Positions 1 to 6,166 are shown, counted from the stretch's first letter. The stretch is DNA of 11,493 bases from Alphaproteobacteria bacterium (GCA_027489415.1 JAIXZU010000077.1:1-11493); one strand, 5' to 3'. Notes: generated from the sequence alone by a model not told the origin. Numbers and translations are program-made.

Positions 1-93
1 CGTTCGCCGCTCGACTATTACGCCTCGCTCGACTTGCATGTGTTAAGCCTACCGCCAATGTTCGCTCTGAGCCAGGATCAAACTCTCAACTTG
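1..93 (-). rRNA. rrs: 16S ribosomal RNA, 5' end only (partial)
   Basis: The reverse complement carries the universal 16S 5' region: AGAGTTTGATCCTGGCTCAG (primer site 27F), then the conserved blocks GGCTTAACACATGCAAGTCG and GGCGAACG. By alignment to E. coli numbering, where AGAGTTTGATC begins at base 8, the mature 5' end falls near position 93. The rest of the gene, and presumably 23S and 5S, lies off the left edge. The stretch GGCGGTAGGC has a T where most proteobacterial 16S genes have GGCGGCAGGC. This is too little sequence for placement below class level. Confidence 0.97.
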
Positions 94-499
94 ATGTGTT
101 CCCAAATAAATTTGGAAGCCAAGCCGGTCCGATACAAGGCTGTGCCGTCCTCGCTAAAAGGACGCGCACCTAGATTCAATTTTAGCGTTTATACTATGAA
201 TTACGTAACTCACGAAAGCATTGCTGCTTCCCGAATTAACGAACCTTTATATAAACATTTATATTGGTCCAGTTATATCGGCCGACCGGTTAGAGTCTGA
301 TGTCGATACTATATTGAACCTCGATAAATGTTCTGTCTTGTACATACCTATCTGTTTGCATCTGGAGATTTTCGCCCCAGCGCATCCAAGAAAGATATGC
401 TGTGTATCTTGCCTATTCAATTTTCACAGAACTTGTCAGCGATTCGCTTGGTTTCCCTTCGCTTCCGGCCCTTCCTTTCGGTGGCTGTCTGCGCTGACG
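94..499 (-). other. rRNA operon leader (pre-16S 5' region)
   Basis: About 406 nt lie between the predicted rRNA start point (~499) and the mature 16S end (~93), with no credible gene on either strand. A boxA-like antitermination block reads TTCTGTGAAAATTGAATAG on the minus strand (431-413), the kind of A-rich block usual in bacterial rRNA leaders. A strong hairpin lies at 142-169: a CGTCCT/AGGACG core extended by GTGC/GCAC with one bulge. A smaller hairpin at 98-117 sits just before the mature end and could belong to the processing region. Its partner strand would be downstream of 16S and is not visible. Confidence 0.7.
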
Positions 500-505
500 A
501 AGCGG

Positions 506-534
506 GGTATAGCTCCTCCCCCACCCCCTGTCAA
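506..534 (-). promoter_or_regulatory. rRNA operon promoter
   Basis: Read on the minus strand, a perfect -35 TTGACA (534-529) is followed by exactly 17 bp and then TATACC (511-506) as the -10. The predicted start is near 499. Perfect -35 hexamers with 17-bp spacing are typical of rRNA promoters. A/T tracts upstream of the -35 (548-556, 571-582) could serve as an UP element. The spacer is very G-rich on the transcribed sense strand. Confidence 0.75.
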
Positions 535-650
535 CACTCTCCCATCAACTTTTTTGGAACAAATCGCATAATTCTGAAAAAGGCCCATAAAACCAGTACC
601 CACCGCCCCACTTTTTTCTGAAGATTTCTTCGCGCAACCGGCAAAAACAA

Positions 651-681
651 GCGGGGCGGTTCAAAAAATGAACCGCCCCGC
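651..681 (-). terminator. Intrinsic terminator of the 690-1124 gene
   Basis: A perfect 13-bp stem (651-663 with 669-681) has an AAAAA/TTTTT loop and lies 8 nt after the stop codon of the minus-strand gene. On the minus strand it is followed by TTGTTTTTG. It also insulates that gene from the rRNA promoter starting about 115 bp further on. Confidence 0.9.
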
Positions 682-689
682 CGCCGCAA

Positions 690-1124
690 TCAGTCGAGTT
701 TGATATGGTAGTTGCGGGGCACACCCCGCATTTGGTTCCATGCTTTCGCATAAACCAACCAGTCATTGCTGCCTTCCGGAAGCATCAGGATCATCGTCCC
801 AACGAACATCACCTGTGCTTCTTGTTTTCCAAGCGCTACGTTCGCACCTTTGAAGAGGTTGTTCCGCACGCCGCGGGAGAAGAAGTTGAACTCCGCACGC
901 CCCACAGGGGTGGCCATCGGCTTGAAGGCGACATAGTGCCGCTCAAGCATCTGCTGGATGTCGTCCCGCAGGCCGCTGCCCGTGTTACGCACATACTCCC
1001 GCAGCCGTTCCGCAAAGCAGCGGGAGTCCGTGGCAAGGGTTAACACCCCAGCCAAAGCTTCTTCAGGGCTCCGCGTCATCATGGCGGAGGTATCTAACTT
1101 ATTACTATATGCTACTGCACCCAC
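690..1124 (-). CDS. Hypothetical protein, 144 aa, upstream of the rRNA operon
   Basis: Product not recognised. It is a soluble-looking 144-residue protein with no signal peptide or membrane segment. The N-terminal half is helical and charged (around residues 18-68, with ERLREYVRNTGSG). The C-terminal half is more hydrophobic, with a VMFVGTMILMLPEG strand-like stretch near 105-118 and a basic tail. The start is GTG at 1124, chosen because GAGG lies 8 nt upstream on the minus strand. An in-frame ATG pair at residues 15-16 has no ribosome binding site. The gene is monocistronic: a perfect hairpin terminator follows, and the next gene upstream is divergent across about 400 bp. A possible -10 TATAAT lies at 1255-1250 without a convincing -35. 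Its reality rests on length, the binding site and the terminator. Confidence 0.7.
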   Translation of the reverse strand: MGAVAYSNKLDTSAMMTRSPEEALAGVLTLATDSRCFAERLREYVRNTGSGLRDDIQQMLERHYVAFKPMATPVGRAEFNFFSRGVRNNLFKGANVALGKQEAQVMFVGTMILMLPEGSNDWLVYAKAWNQMRGVPRNYHIKLD

Positions 1125-1331
1125 GGTGGTTGCCTCATACTGTCCGTGGTGGAAATCTGACCTTCCAAACGAAGGCCGGCGACTGTATATCCAAGTTATG
1201 TTTCTCAGGGGTGAGAATACGCAAAACGGTAAACTTTGGATGACCTCCTATTATATAGTGCCATACCACCCCACACGCAAGCGAAACCGCGTGAAACATC
1301 CCCTCCCCCTGTCACCGCCCCACCACTTCCC

Positions 1332-1358
1332 CTGTTCACTGTTACTGTCCACTGTTCA
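1332..1358. repeat. Four imperfect tandem CTGTTCA-type units
   Basis: The units CTGTTCA, CTGTTA, CTGTCCA and CTGTTCA lie head to tail at 1332-1338, 1339-1344, 1345-1351 and 1352-1358. They sit about 55 bp upstream of the -35 of the peptidase promoter. The 6-7 bp period does not match a helical turn. Whether it is a binding array or a slippage product cannot be decided from sequence. Confidence 0.55.
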
Positions 1359-1411
1359 CTAAATAGCAACACCCCTCTAATAGTCATACCAACCACCCCA
1401 CCCCCTTAAAC

Positions 1412-1440
1412 TTGACATTTCAGCCCCCCTGCCGCATATG
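1412..1440 (+). promoter_or_regulatory. Promoter of the M23 peptidase gene
   Basis: TTGACA (1412-1417) is a perfect -35. A 17-bp spacer leads to CATATG (1435-1440), or an 18-bp spacer to ATATGT. The -10 is weak. Transcription would start near 1447, leaving a leader of about 75 nt. Confidence 0.5.
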
Positions 1441-1521
1441 TGCGCACTCAAGGGGCACGTAACCCGGGTAATAAAAACAATCCCGGGGCCTGCCTGAAAT
1501 AGGTTCTTTAAGGAGAATACC

Positions 1522-2769
1522 TTGGCCCTGCGCCGTACCCTCATCATCGGTAGCCTCGCTTGCACCGGTTATCTCGCTGCCTCTCTGGTCAGTACCGAAA
1601 CCGCAACAGCCACCCTGCGCACCGCTGCCGATGACACCGCCGCCTCCAGCGCAGCGCCCCTCCCCCCGTTGGAAATCCAGCGGAATCTCACATTAAAGCG
1701 GGGGGACACTCTCTCCGGCGCCCTCAAAAAAGCCGGCTTCACACCCGCGCAAATCGCCGTGATGACGCTCAGCACTCCGGCAGCATCCAAACCGGTCAGC
1801 GCCAAAACCGAGCTTTCCATGGTCTATACCGAAAGCGCCCCGTATCAAATTCAAACCGCTCGCGTCACCTACCGCCCATCGCCGGATCAGGAAATCACGC
1901 TGAAACTCAACGGCCAGCAAGCCTCCGCCCAAGTGGTCGCCAAACCCTTGAAAGACATCCAGGGCGTCGCCGTCGGCACGATCCGCGACAGCCTGTACCA
2001 GGACGCCACCGCCGCCGGCCTCACCCCCGCCCAAGTCAACCAGTTCATGAACTTGTTCGCCTGGGACCTTGATTATACACGGGATATCCACGCCGGAGAC
2101 ACCTTCAAAGTCCTCTACGAACAAACCGTGAACGACAAAGGCGTCAAAGTGAAAACCGGCCGTATTCTGGCCGCGGAGTTCACCGTGGACGGCGAAACCC
2201 GCCACGCTTACTTCTTTGGCGGGGAATACCTGAACGAAAAAGGCGAAAGCAAGAAAAAGCTCCTGCTGCGCACACCTCTTGAATTCACACGTATTTCCTC
2301 GAATTTCGACCCTCACCGCAAACACCCCGTCCTCGGCTTTACCCGTGCCCACAAGGGAACGGACTTCGCCGCACCAACCGGCACACCGGTCAAAGCGAGC
2401 GGGGACGGCGTCGTCACCATGGTCCGCGTCCGTGGCGGTTACGGCAACTACGTGCAAATCAAACACAACGACTCCTACAGCACCGCCTACGCCCACCTCA
2501 GCCGCTATGCCAAGGGCCTGCGCGAAGGGCAACGGGTTAAGCAAGGTCAGGTCATTGCGTTTGTAGGCTCCACCGGCGTCTCCAGCGGCCCGCACCTGCA
2601 CTATGAGGTCATCCGCAACGGCACGCATGTGGACGCCAGGCGGACCGACCTCCCCACCGGCTCTCCACTCAGCAAAAAGCAACTGGCCGAGTTCAAGCGC
2701 CATGTCGCCAACGCCCAAACGGCCTGGAACGCCGCCTTCTCGCAAAACCGCCAGCTCGCCTCCCGCTAG
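1522..2769 (+). CDS. M23-family murein DD-endopeptidase, MepM-like
   Basis: Predicted periplasmic zinc peptidase that cuts peptide cross-links in peptidoglycan to allow wall growth. The 415-residue protein starts with a hydrophobic segment (about residues 7-24), a signal peptide or membrane anchor. A LysM/OapA-like region (RNLTLKRGDTLSGALKKAG, residues 54-72) and a Csd3-like middle follow, with a second such unit near 187-200. The M23 domain spans about 255-375. All five family residues are visible: H277 and D281 in HKGTD, H325 in AYAHLS, and H358 and H360 in HLHYE. By analogy with LytM, H277, D281 and H360 bind zinc. The start is TTG at 1522, with AGGAGA at 1511-1516. Length and order match MepM/YebA proteins of Gram-negative bacteria. 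A terminator follows, so it is probably monocistronic. Confidence 0.93.
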   Translation: MALRRTLIIGSLACTGYLAASLVSTETATATLRTAADDTAASSAAPLPPLEIQRNLTLKRGDTLSGALKKAGFTPAQIAVMTLSTPAASKPVSAKTELSMVYTESAPYQIQTARVTYRPSPDQEITLKLNGQQASAQVVAKPLKDIQGVAVGTIRDSLYQDATAAGLTPAQVNQFMNLFAWDLDYTRDIHAGDTFKVLYEQTVNDKGVKVKTGRILAAEFTVDGETRHAYFFGGEYLNEKGESKKKLLLRTPLEFTRISSNFDPHRKHPVLGFTRAHKGTDFAAPTGTPVKASGDGVVTMVRVRGGYGNYVQIKHNDSYSTAYAHLSRYAKGLREGQRVKQGQVIAFVGSTGVSSGPHLHYEVIRNGTHVDARRTDLPTGSPLSKKQLAEFKRHVANAQTAWNAAFSQNRQLASR

Positions 2770-2785
2770 GCTGGGTTCCTAACTC

Positions 2786-2807
2786 AAAGCGCCTTCGGGC
2801 GCTTTTT
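2786..2807 (+). terminator. Intrinsic terminator of the M23 peptidase gene
   Basis: A perfect 8-bp stem, AAAGCGCC with GGCGCTTT (2786-2793 and 2798-2805), is closed by a TTCG tetraloop and runs into TTTTT (2803-2807). It lies 16 nt after the stop codon. Confidence 0.93.
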
Positions 2808-2811
2808 GGTA

Positions 2812-2840
2812 TTGAAATCCCTATCAAAACAACACATACA
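2812..2840 (+). promoter_or_regulatory. Possible promoter of the 2881-3396 gene
   Basis: TTGAAA (2812-2817), a 17-bp spacer and CATACA (2835-2840) lie directly behind the preceding terminator. The -35 is good and the -10 weak. The following gene needs its own promoter if the terminator works, which supports the call. Confidence 0.4.
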
Positions 2841-2880
2841 AAATCCACAGCATCACATCGTCTTTTCACGGAGGTTCCTC

Positions 2881-3396
2881 ATGCCATCCCTGTTAGCATC
2901 CCTGTTCCGTAAAACTCCCCGCCCACCGCGCCGGTGGTATCAAAAAACCCGCTACCAGTTTCCCATGCTGGTCGCCGCCCTGCTCATCCTGCCGGTCTGG
3001 TGGCTTGCCTCGGTTGCTAAGGCCAATCTGGCCGAAGCTCCCCCCGCAGGCACGGTCATCACGCTTCCGCATTACCATCACTTCGGCTACCGGTTCGAAA
3101 GCAATAGCGCCGGGAAAAGTATCTGGACCCGTTACTGCGTCATGGCCAAAGGCGGCACTGTCACGCTCACCCAAACGCTGCTGTTCCGAAGGGACGTCAA
3201 CGTTATGCTGGTCTTGGCCGGCCTCAATAAATCCGGCCTCTTTACCTACGAGCCACCTCCGGTCATCCCGCCACTGGTCATGAAATTACCGTTTTGCCCA
3301 CCCGGCCTCACACAGGCAGTCCCTCTCACTACCTTTTTTCCGCATTTGAAGAAGAATGGTTATGCCGCTTGGCCCAAACCAACCCCCACGAACTAA
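2881..3396 (+). CDS. Hypothetical membrane-anchored protein, 171 aa
   Basis: Product not recognised. The start is ATG at 2881, with GGAGG at 2870-2874 six bases upstream. An open frame continues further upstream, but it would begin inside the preceding terminator. A basic, proline-rich N-terminus (residues 9-26, KTPRPPRRWYQKTRY) precedes one hydrophobic segment (about 28-46). This fits an inner-membrane anchor with an N-in topology, or an uncleaved signal sequence. The remaining ~120 residues would be periplasmic. They contain a histidine-rich patch (LPHYHHFGY, 62-70), two cysteines (C86, C139) that could pair, and a proline-rich stretch (PPPVIPPLV, 125-133). It stands alone between two terminators. 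Its position after a wall hydrolase suggests an envelope role, but that is inference only. Confidence 0.65.
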   Translation: MPSLLASLFRKTPRPPRRWYQKTRYQFPMLVAALLILPVWWLASVAKANLAEAPPAGTVITLPHYHHFGYRFESNSAGKSIWTRYCVMAKGGTVTLTQTLLFRRDVNVMLVLAGLNKSGLFTYEPPPVIPPLVMKLPFCPPGLTQAVPLTTFFPHLKKNGYAAWPKPTPTN

Positions 3397-3413
3397 ATCA
3401 TCTCATAAAACAC

Positions 3414-3439
3414 CAAAGGGCCCCGCAAGGGGCCCTTTG
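3414..3439. terminator. Shared (bidirectional) terminator hairpin
   Basis: An 11-bp perfect stem (3414-3424 with 3429-3439), AAAGGGCCCC and its complement extended by C-G, has a GCAA loop. It lies between convergent genes ending at 3396 and 3449. The T-tract is short on both strands (TTTGT on plus, TTTGGTGTTTT on minus), so it probably serves both, better on the minus strand. Confidence 0.85.
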
Positions 3440-3448
3440 TCATTGTCG

Positions 3449-4003
3449 TCATTCACCGGCTGGTTCCGGCACCGCCTCATCAGGCAGGCTTTTCGCCAGC
3501 TTAACGCGGCTACTTTCAAACTCCCTATCCATTTGCGCCACAAGCTCAAACGGGCTGAATATCAGTTCAAGGTCCTTCACATAAAAGTTCCCACCGCACG
3601 TCTCGTCCATCAACGGGTTGATATTTTCCGCTCCCATCAATCTCATCAACGTGGGGGTCTGCCACAGCTTGATAGGCTCCAGAAAGTAATCAACATGCAT
3701 CAGGTAACCTTGCTGGGCTGCCTTGTGCTTGGCTTTAATAATGGCAGGCAAAACCATCGCCGAAAGCATCGCATGTATCGTAATTCTCCCTAAGGACTGC
3801 TTGAATTGATGTTGTTTCAAATCAACCGCCCCCTCAGGCGTGAGGTTACCCTGTACCAGAATCGGAATTTCATCAGGAACACGCGAAATCAACTGGTTCA
3901 GCTTGCCTTCATTCGCGGGTACCAAGGTTTCCACATACCCCACATGCCTCATCAGGGTATTCACCACATCATCAGCATGCAAATCAATCATCATCACTGT
4001 CAT
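3449..4003 (-). CDS. Hypothetical protein, 184 aa
   Basis: Product not recognised. The start is ATG at 4003, with a perfect AGGAGG (4015-4010) six bases upstream. A GTG start at 4021 would place that site inside the gene. The protein appears soluble. It has a mostly helical N-terminus (MTVMMIDLHADDVVNTLMRH) and a central stretch rich in A, M, I and K (about 75-100, with AMLSAMVLPAIIKAKHKAAQQ split over 79-99), which may be a hydrophobic helix. The C-terminal half holds FYVKDLELIFSPFELV, an acidic helical tail and a single cysteine in DETCGGNF. It has its own TTGACT-N16-TATACA promoter and a terminator, so it is monocistronic. No domain family could be assigned. The palindromic element at 4111-4217 lies just upstream of the promoter. 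Confidence 0.75.
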   Translation of the reverse strand: MTVMMIDLHADDVVNTLMRHVGYVETLVPANEGKLNQLISRVPDEIPILVQGNLTPEGAVDLKQHQFKQSLGRITIHAMLSAMVLPAIIKAKHKAAQQGYLMHVDYFLEPIKLWQTPTLMRLMGAENINPLMDETCGGNFYVKDLELIFSPFELVAQMDREFESSRVKLAKSLPDEAVPEPAGE

Positions 4004-4054
4004 CACGTACCTCCTCAGCACGAAAAAAGGGAACCAGATAACTCAGTCCCCTCC

Positions 4055-4082
4055 TGTATACCCCACCACCCCCAAAAGTCAA
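4055..4082 (-). promoter_or_regulatory. Promoter of the 3449-4003 gene
   Basis: On the minus strand, TTGACT (4082-4077) and TATACA (4060-4055) are separated by 16 bp. Each hexamer is close to the sigma-70 consensus. The start is near 4048, giving a ~45 nt leader. The spacer is G-rich, like that of the rRNA promoter. Confidence 0.65.
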
Positions 4083-4110
4083 ACCCGCAAAAATGCTAAC
4101 CATACCACCA

Positions 4111-4217
4111 GCACGCGGCTATAAACGCTCATCTCGGTGCTTTTTGGCGGTCCGCCTAATACATTAGGAGTATTTCAGGCCCGACAAAAAGTGCCGAAGG
4201 AGGGTTTTAGCCCGTGC
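4111..4217 (+). repeat. Palindromic repeat element, copy 1 (107 bp)
   Basis: Nearly the whole element folds on itself. GCACG (4111-4115) pairs with CGTGC (4213-4217), GGCTA with TAGCC, and AAAC with GTTT. CGGTGCTTTTTG (4135-4146) pairs with CAAAAAGTGCCG (4185-4196) using two G-U pairs. An apical part around 4154-4180 has two alternative folds. Its ends match copy 2 at 6972-7075 in the same orientation (GGCTATAAACG on the left, GTTTTAGCCC.TGCCC on the right), while the centre differs. It lies 18 nt behind the mbfA stop codon and just upstream of the next minus-strand promoter. No coding potential, target-site duplication or U-run is visible. Confidence 0.8.
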
Positions 4218-4235
4218 CCACCTCGCAGCCCCGCA

Positions 4236-5216
4236 CTAGGAACCACCCAGCAACACCCCAGCCCCCAACACCAACAACCCACCCACGAAAATCTGCACCA
4301 TCGCCACCCAGAAACTCGTGGCCATGTACTTCCACTTAATCCACGCAATCACCACCAACTCCACAATCACCACGGCAATCGCCAGCATCGTCGCCAGCCA
4401 GAAATCTCCCAACAAATACGGCAACGCATGCCCAACACCACCCACCGTGGTCATCACGCCGCACACACCGCCGCGCACCCACGGGCTGCCACGGCCGCTA
4501 ATTTTGCCGTCGTCACTAAAGGCCTCGGTCAACCCCATGCTAATCCCAGCCCCTACCGCCGCCGCCATCCCCACCACAAAGGTCTCATGGGGGTTTTGGG
4601 TCGCAAACGCCGCCGCAAACAACGGCGCTAAGGTGGAAACACTCCCGTCCATCAGCCCCGCCAACCCTGGCTGCACCACCTGAAGCACGAATTGCTTGTG
4701 GGACGCCGCCTTTTCCAACTCCTTCACATCTTCGGTCAACGTACTGTCCTGCAAATGCGCGGCTTTGTGCTCATGCTTCATTTCTTCGGCCGCAAGGTCA
4801 CCCAGCAACTTCCGCACACTCACATCTTGGCTCTGCGCTGCCGCCAGCATGTAAAACCGCGCCGCCTGCCCTTCCATCCGCGCCGCCAGCTCCCACAGGC
4901 GCTCCACATTCAGGGGCTGGGCCAGCCAAATCGCCTCCTGCACCATAAACCCCTGCACATCAGCCCGCCGCACCAGCGGAATATGCTCGCCAAACTTGCT
5001 CCGGTACACTTCCAGCAACGTCTTGCGGTGATCATCCTCTTCCCGCGCCATTTCCTCAAAAATCTCGGCCGTGGCCGCAAAATCGCCCCGCAACCGCTCG
5101 GCAATGTCCCTATAAATCCGGCCATCTTCCTCTTCCGCACCAATCGCCAGCGCCAAAACCTCGCGCTCGCTCAAACTCTCAAATTTCCGGAGTCCCTTGC
5201 CACCAAACAAGCCCAT
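4236..5216 (-). CDS. mbfA: MbfA-type membrane-bound ferritin / VIT1 iron exporter
   Basis: The fusion has an N-terminal ferritin-like (erythrin/rubrerythrin-type) domain and a C-terminal VIT1/CCC1 membrane domain. In alphaproteobacteria such proteins export iron and protect against iron and peroxide stress. The 326-residue protein begins MGLFGG at ATG 5216. Reading upstream in frame would run through the promoter region. The ferritin part (about 12-160) shows the iron-binding pattern AEEEDGRIYR (27-36), E60-x-x-H63 in EEDDHR, E94, E115, and E145-x-x-H148 in EEMKHEH. The VIT part (about 178-326) begins with GLMDGSVSTLAP (187-198, D190 conserved) and has about five membrane helices, with WVRGG and a GH loop between them. 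The ribosome binding site is weak. Known homologues are repressed by Irr under low iron; no clear Irr site is visible here. It is divergent from fabI. Confidence 0.93.
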   Translation of the reverse strand: MGLFGGKGLRKFESLSEREVLALAIGAEEEDGRIYRDIAERLRGDFAATAEIFEEMAREEDDHRKTLLEVYRSKFGEHIPLVRRADVQGFMVQEAIWLAQPLNVERLWELAARMEGQAARFYMLAAAQSQDVSVRKLLGDLAAEEMKHEHKAAHLQDSTLTEDVKELEKAASHKQFVLQVVQPGLAGLMDGSVSTLAPLFAAAFATQNPHETFVVGMAAAVGAGISMGLTEAFSDDGKISGRGSPWVRGGVCGVMTTVGGVGHALPYLLGDFWLATMLAIAVVIVELVVIAWIKWKYMATSFWVAMVQIFVGGLLVLGAGVLLGGS

Positions 5217-5228
5217 TGTGCCGCTCAC

Positions 5229-5257
5229 TTTCTTTTTTAGCGTTCTGGCGCTATAGT
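5229..5257 (+). promoter_or_regulatory. Divergent fabI/mbfA promoter region with a shared palindromic -10
   Basis: Only 47 bp separate the two start codons. TATAGT (5252-5257) is a good -10 for fabI and places transcription start at about 5264, the fabI ATG itself. On the minus strand, TATAGC (5255-5250) overlaps it as a -10 for mbfA, with start near 5243. The segment GGCGCTATAGTGCC (5247-5260) matches its own reverse complement at 12 of 14 positions. The -35 regions are weak on both sides (a T-rich TTTCTT at 5229-5234 for fabI), which may mean activator help or extended contacts. Confidence 0.5.
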
Positions 5258-5263
5258 GCCCGC

Positions 5264-6070
5264 ATGAACACATCTCCGCAACTTCTAAGCACAAAAACCG
5301 GCCTCATCATGGGCATCGCGAACGACTGGTCCATCGCATGGGGCATCGCCGAAGCCGCCCATAAAGCCGGTGCCAAACTCATCTTCACGTACCCGAACGC
5401 CTCGGTCGAAAAACGCGTCCGCGCCCTCGCCGAAAAACTGGCGGACGGCGGCACCCCGATTCCGGTTTACCCATGCGATGTCCAAGCCGATAGCCAACTC
5501 ATCACCCTGAACAGCGTTCTGGAAGCCGACGGCCACCAGCTGGACTTCATCGTCCACGCCATCGCCTTCGCGAACAAGGACGAACTCAAGGGCGGCATCT
5601 CCCAAACCTCGCGTGAAGGCTTCAATTTAGCGATGGACGTCTCCTGCTACTCGCTCCTCGCGGTCATGAAGTACCTCAAGCCACGCCTCACCCAATCCGC
5701 CTCCATCCTCACACTCACCTATGAAGGCAGCATCAAGGTGGTCCCCAACTACAACGTCATGGGCGTCGCCAAAGCCGCGTTGGAGGCCGCCGTGCGCTAT
5801 CTTGCCGCGGAATTCGGTCCACAGGGCATCCGCGTCAACGCCATCTCGGCAGGCCCCATCAACACTCTCGCCGCCCGCGGAATCTCGGACTTCACCAATA
5901 TGCTGAAGCACCACGAAGCCACGGCCCCCATGCGCCGCCTCACCACGAAAGAGGACGTCGCCGGTGCCGCCCTCTACCTGCTCTCATCCTTAGGCAGCGG
6001 CACCACGGGCGAAGTCCTGAACGTGGACACCGGCGCCCACATCCTCGGCCCAACCCCCGCCGGAATGTAA
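5264..6070 (+). CDS. fabI: Enoyl-[acyl-carrier-protein] reductase (NADH), FabI
   Basis: FabI reduces trans-2-enoyl-ACP, the last step of each fatty-acid elongation cycle, in the cytoplasm. The 268-residue protein is typical in length (262 in E. coli). The FabI-type nucleotide motif GIANDWSIAWGIA (17-29) is present. The catalytic tyrosine is Y163 in PNYNVMG, followed by K170 in the Y-x6-K arrangement, with Y153 at the place of E. coli Y146. The NAISAGPINTLAARGI block (192-207) is nearly identical to other FabI proteins. The position matching E. coli G93, where changes give triclosan resistance, is A101 in HAIAFANKDEL. The same residue occurs naturally in other FabI branches, so resistance is not implied. 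ATG 5264 has no ribosome binding site and sits 7 nt after a TATAGT -10, so the mRNA is probably leaderless. A terminator follows. Confidence 0.95.
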   Translation: MNTSPQLLSTKTGLIMGIANDWSIAWGIAEAAHKAGAKLIFTYPNASVEKRVRALAEKLADGGTPIPVYPCDVQADSQLITLNSVLEADGHQLDFIVHAIAFANKDELKGGISQTSREGFNLAMDVSCYSLLAVMKYLKPRLTQSASILTLTYEGSIKVVPNYNVMGVAKAALEAAVRYLAAEFGPQGIRVNAISAGPINTLAARGISDFTNMLKHHEATAPMRRLTTKEDVAGAALYLLSSLGSGTTGEVLNVDTGAHILGPTPAGM

Positions 6071-6084
6071 GAGCCAAATAAACC

Positions 6085-6108
6085 AAAGGCCTCGCAAGGG
6101 GCCTTTTT
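6085..6108 (+). terminator. Intrinsic terminator of fabI
   Basis: A 9-bp stem, AAAGGCCTC with GGGGCCTTT (one G-U pair; 6085-6093 and 6098-6106), has a GCAA loop and runs into TTTTT (6104-6108). It starts 14 nt after the stop. The minus strand has a T-rich exit (TTTGGTTTATTT), so it may also stop transcripts from the convergent gene. Confidence 0.9.
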
Positions 6109-6132
6109 GGAATTGCTAAGGGGTTGGCTTAA

Positions 6133-6161
6133 CTTCGAATTGAACGGCACTCAACTCGAAG
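6133..6161 (-). other. Hairpin in the convergent fabI/6272 gap
   Basis: CTTCGAATTGA (6133-6143) and TCAACTCGAAG (6151-6161) form an 11-bp stem around a 7-nt loop. The single imperfection (A6139/C6155) is a mismatch in plus-strand RNA but a U-G pair in minus-strand RNA. This favours a minus-strand transcript, consistent with the 3' end of the gene at 6272-6793. Confidence 0.6.
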
Positions 6162-6166
6162 CCGTC

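Larger units (their letters stand above)
1125..1521. other. Divergent intergenic region, C-rich on the plus strand
   Basis: No gene is credible on either strand across 397 bp. It holds the promoter and 5' leader of the M23 peptidase gene (from 1412), presumably the promoter of the minus-strand gene at its left end, and a short tandem repeat at 1332-1358. Plus-strand C-runs are frequent (1301-1336, 1394-1405, 1424-1429). A CCCGGG/CCCGGG pair (1463-1468 and 1482-1487) could form a 6-bp hairpin in the peptidase mRNA leader. Confidence 0.6.

Noticed and set aside
221..621. Plus-strand open frames of about 100 codons in the rRNA leader
   Set aside because: They run antisense to the rRNA leader and promoter, lack ribosome binding sites and show no protein-like pattern.
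1463..1487. CCCGGG/CCCGGG hairpin in the peptidase leader as a riboswitch or attenuator
   Set aside because: It is a single 6-bp stem with a 13-nt A-rich loop, with no conserved aptamer features or U-run.
1693..2745. Long open frame (350 codons) on the minus strand opposite the M23 peptidase gene
   Set aside because: It is a G/V/A-rich antisense shadow of a GC-rich gene with clear catalytic motifs. It has no ribosome binding site or family motif.
4111..4217. Palindromic element as an ordinary intrinsic terminator for mbfA
   Set aside because: There is no U-run after the stem on the minus strand, the stem is far longer than a terminator needs, and the wobble pairs favour the other strand.
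4692..5240. 182-codon plus-strand frame opposite mbfA
   Set aside because: It is H/R/P/L/Q-rich, as expected from the reverse of an E/A/L-rich helical protein, and mbfA is certain on the other strand.
5233..5248. TTTTTTAGCGTTCTGG as a possible Irr/iron-control site before mbfA
   Set aside because: Only part of the inverted TTAGAA/TTCTAA-type pattern is present and the left half is wrong. This is too weak to call, though regulation by Irr is known for homologues.
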